Positions 62,277-64,000 of a stretch of DNA of 64,000 bases are shown in pieces (position 1 is the stretch's first letter; every line of letters starts with the position of its first letter). This stretch comes from Rhynochetos jubatus (taxonomy: Eukaryota > Chordata > Aves > Eurypygiformes > Rhynochetidae), in contig CM050648.1 of assembly GCA_027574665.1 (NCBI GenBank), forward strand, positions 50,639,200-50,703,199. Reading direction: 5' to 3'. Made by a program: the position numbers and the translations under genes. Under the pieces are notes generated by a model that was given only the letters and a program-made list of their open reading frames with translations, searched no databases and was not told the DNA's origin.

Positions 62277-64000
62277 GTAGGAGAAGTTCTGCATTCAAAC
62301 AGGGATTGATGAAGTGACTGTTGGTTTATTACAAATAATGAATGTTGACCACTGCTTTTTGCCGATGGCGTATTTGTCACTTGCTGTGCAGTGCATGTAT
62401 AAACAGGGTCTGTTCTCCTGAGGACATCAAGGAATCATGTGTCTGGAGTTTAGAAAACGAGATGCCAGAGGTACATTTATAAATAATTCATCAAACATTT
62501 CTAGCACGTCTGGTTGGTGAGAGGCAGTTACATCTCAAATGTAACCCCCCAGAGTTACACCATTTATGCACCTGCAGTTTTACTTATTGAATCATAGAAT
62601 CACAGAACGGTTTGGGTTGGAAGGGACCTTAAAGACCATCCAGTTCCAACCCCCCTGCCATGGGCAGGGACACCCTCCACTAGACCAGGTTGAACAAACC
62701 CCCATCCAGCCTGGCCTTGAACGCTGCCAGGGATGGGGCAGCCACAGCTCCTCTGGGCAACCTGTTCCAGTGCCTCACCACCCTCTCCAGGAAGAACTTC
62801 TTCCTGATACCCAATATAAATCTATCCTCTTTCAATTTAAACCCATTACCCCTTGTCCTGTCACTACAGGCCCTTGTAAAGAGTCCCCCCCAGCTTCCTT
62901 GTCAGCCCCTTCAAGTACTGGAAGGTGCTGTAAGTTCTCCCCAGAGCCTTCTCCTCTCCATACTGAACAAGCACAACTCTCTCAGCCTGTCCCCATAGCA
63001 GAGGTGCTCCAGCCCCCTGATCATCCTCATGGCCCTCCGCTGGACTTGCTCCAACTGGTCCATGTCCTTCTTTATGTCGAGGGCCCCAGAGCTGGACACA
63101 GCACTGCAGGTGGGATCTCATGAGAGCAGAGTAGGGGGGGAGGATCCCCTCCCTCGACCTGCTGGCCACGCTTCTCTGGATACAGCCCAGGATTCAATTG
63201 GCTTTCTGGGCTGTCAGTGCACTCTGCCGGCTCATGTTCAGCTTCTCATCCACCAGTACCCCCAAGTCCTTCTCCTCAGGGCCGCTCTCGATCCATTCTC
63301 CACCCAGCCTGTACTTGTAGTTGGGATTGCCCTGACCCAGGTGCAGGACCTTGCACTTGGCCTTGTTGAACTCCATGAGGTTGGCACAGGCCCACCTCTC
63401 CAGCCTGCCCAGGTCCCTCTGGATGGCATCCCTTCCCTCCAGAGTGTCGACCACACCACACAGCTTGGTGTTGTTGCAAACTTGATGAGAGTGCACTCGA
63501 TCCCACCGTCCATGTCACCAACAAGTGCAATAATTTCCAGCTCTCTGGATGGGATAAATGGTACGTCCTTTACCTTTTAATCTGCGGAGTCTGATCATGA
63601 AAACAGAGTGGATGCCATTGCTAGCCCAGGGGTTATTTTGGCTCGGTATGCTTTGGAGTTTCTGCCTCTTAGTCTGAGCCAAGTCATCTCTAACAATCAC
63701 AGCTTAATCACCCGTACCCTTCCCTGCATCTCTGCTTTGCCTTCAAGGCATCTCACATCATGACACACTTGCTTGTGAATGGGACAATGTCGGTGGCTGG
63801 TTTTGGGAAAGTGCCTTCCCCTCATACTCTGCACAAATGATTGTAAGGAGTACCTGCAGCCGCTCTGGTCTGTGAGCTGGCTACGCAGAGAGCAGAATTG
63901 CTCAGGGACAGCAACAGCAGTACTGATCCAGAGAGAAGAGCAGTTTAAGGAGGGCATGCAGTAACATGGGATGGCAGCAGGCAGTGCAGGACAGGAGTAT
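62277..64000 (+). other. ANKRD29: ANKRD29 intron 3, partial
   Basis: Apart from the CR1 copy at 62585-63540, the sequence is unique. I see no exon for the third ankyrin repeat. Confidence 0.75.
62585..63540 (-). mobile_element. CR1 3' fragment with half of the reverse transcriptase
   Basis: It is read from 63540 down to 62585 and is antisense to ANKRD29. It starts [18 protein letters not shown], then has the decayed post-FADD segment ([50 protein letters not shown]), SVASRSREGILPPYSALMRS, IRGLEHLCYGDRLRELCLFS and the usual tail. The sequence 'atcatagaatcacagaacgg' on the plus strand marks the 3' end. Several frameshifts make it inactive. It is 5'-truncated at about 63540. Confidence 0.93.

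Larger units (their letters stand above)
54844..64000 (+). other. ANKRD29: ANKRD29 gene, 5' part (continues past right edge)
   Basis: Exons 1-3 give 77 residues: the N-terminal cap and the first two ankyrin repeats. The gene is divergent from LAMA3, and the conserved neighbourhood identifies both. Confidence 0.9.

Noticed and set aside
1-64000. tRNA or rRNA genes, CRISPR arrays, prokaryotic mobile elements, LTR retroviruses
   Set aside because: Read for tRNA B-box-like words, regularly spaced repeats and LTR or gag-pol motifs; none found. Absence is by eye only and not proof.

Overview
The window is vertebrate nuclear DNA, most likely from a bird. The evidence is long introns with standard splice signals, repeats made up almost entirely of CR1 non-LTR retrotransposons (the dominant avian and sauropsid family), and a recognisable gene pair. 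There are no bacterial-style operons, CRISPR arrays or phage genes.

Gene 1 (minus strand, from 41381 to beyond the left edge) is the 5' part of LAMA3, the laminin alpha-3 chain, in its long N-terminal (LAMA3B-type) form. Thirteen coding exons can be placed at base level: 41127-41381, 35222-35374, 24087-24204, 23371-23489, 21691-21861, 14804-14901, 13253-13368, 9258-9376, 4712-4802, 3558-3689, 1983-2045, 632-673 (a 42-base mini-exon, less certain) and 363-500. All phases join without a break. They encode a signal peptide, the laminin N-terminal (LN) domain and the first laminin-type EGF (LE) modules, about 539 residues. Later exons lie off the left edge. LAMA5 has a very similar N-terminus; the neighbour ANKRD29 decides for LAMA3, because the two genes sit head to head in human 18q11.2.

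Gene 2 (plus strand, from 54844 to beyond the right edge) is ANKRD29, an ankyrin-repeat protein. Three coding exons are present: 54844-54864, 60076-60186 and 62178-62276. The two start codons are divergent and about 13.5 kb apart. Each lies in its own CpG-rich promoter region (about 40560-41560 and 54720-55240).

The introns and intergenic DNA hold CR1 copies of several ages: about 5420-7370 (+, old, with endonuclease remnants), 8340-8780 (+, old 3' piece), 15535-19070 (-, with a GC-rich 5' end, ORF1 and endonuclease but with part of the reverse transcriptase deleted), 19075-19390 (+), 19630-20170 (+), 28193-28655 (+) and 62585-63540 (-). The rest is unique sequence with a few simple repeats.

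I found no new multi-gene system. The points most worth a second look are a GC-AG intron and a mini-exon in LAMA3 that leave an LE module apparently half missing, a nearly complete 5' CR1 in the sense direction of LAMA3, a possible in-frame N-terminal extension of ANKRD29, and an isolated CpG cluster midway between the two promoters.
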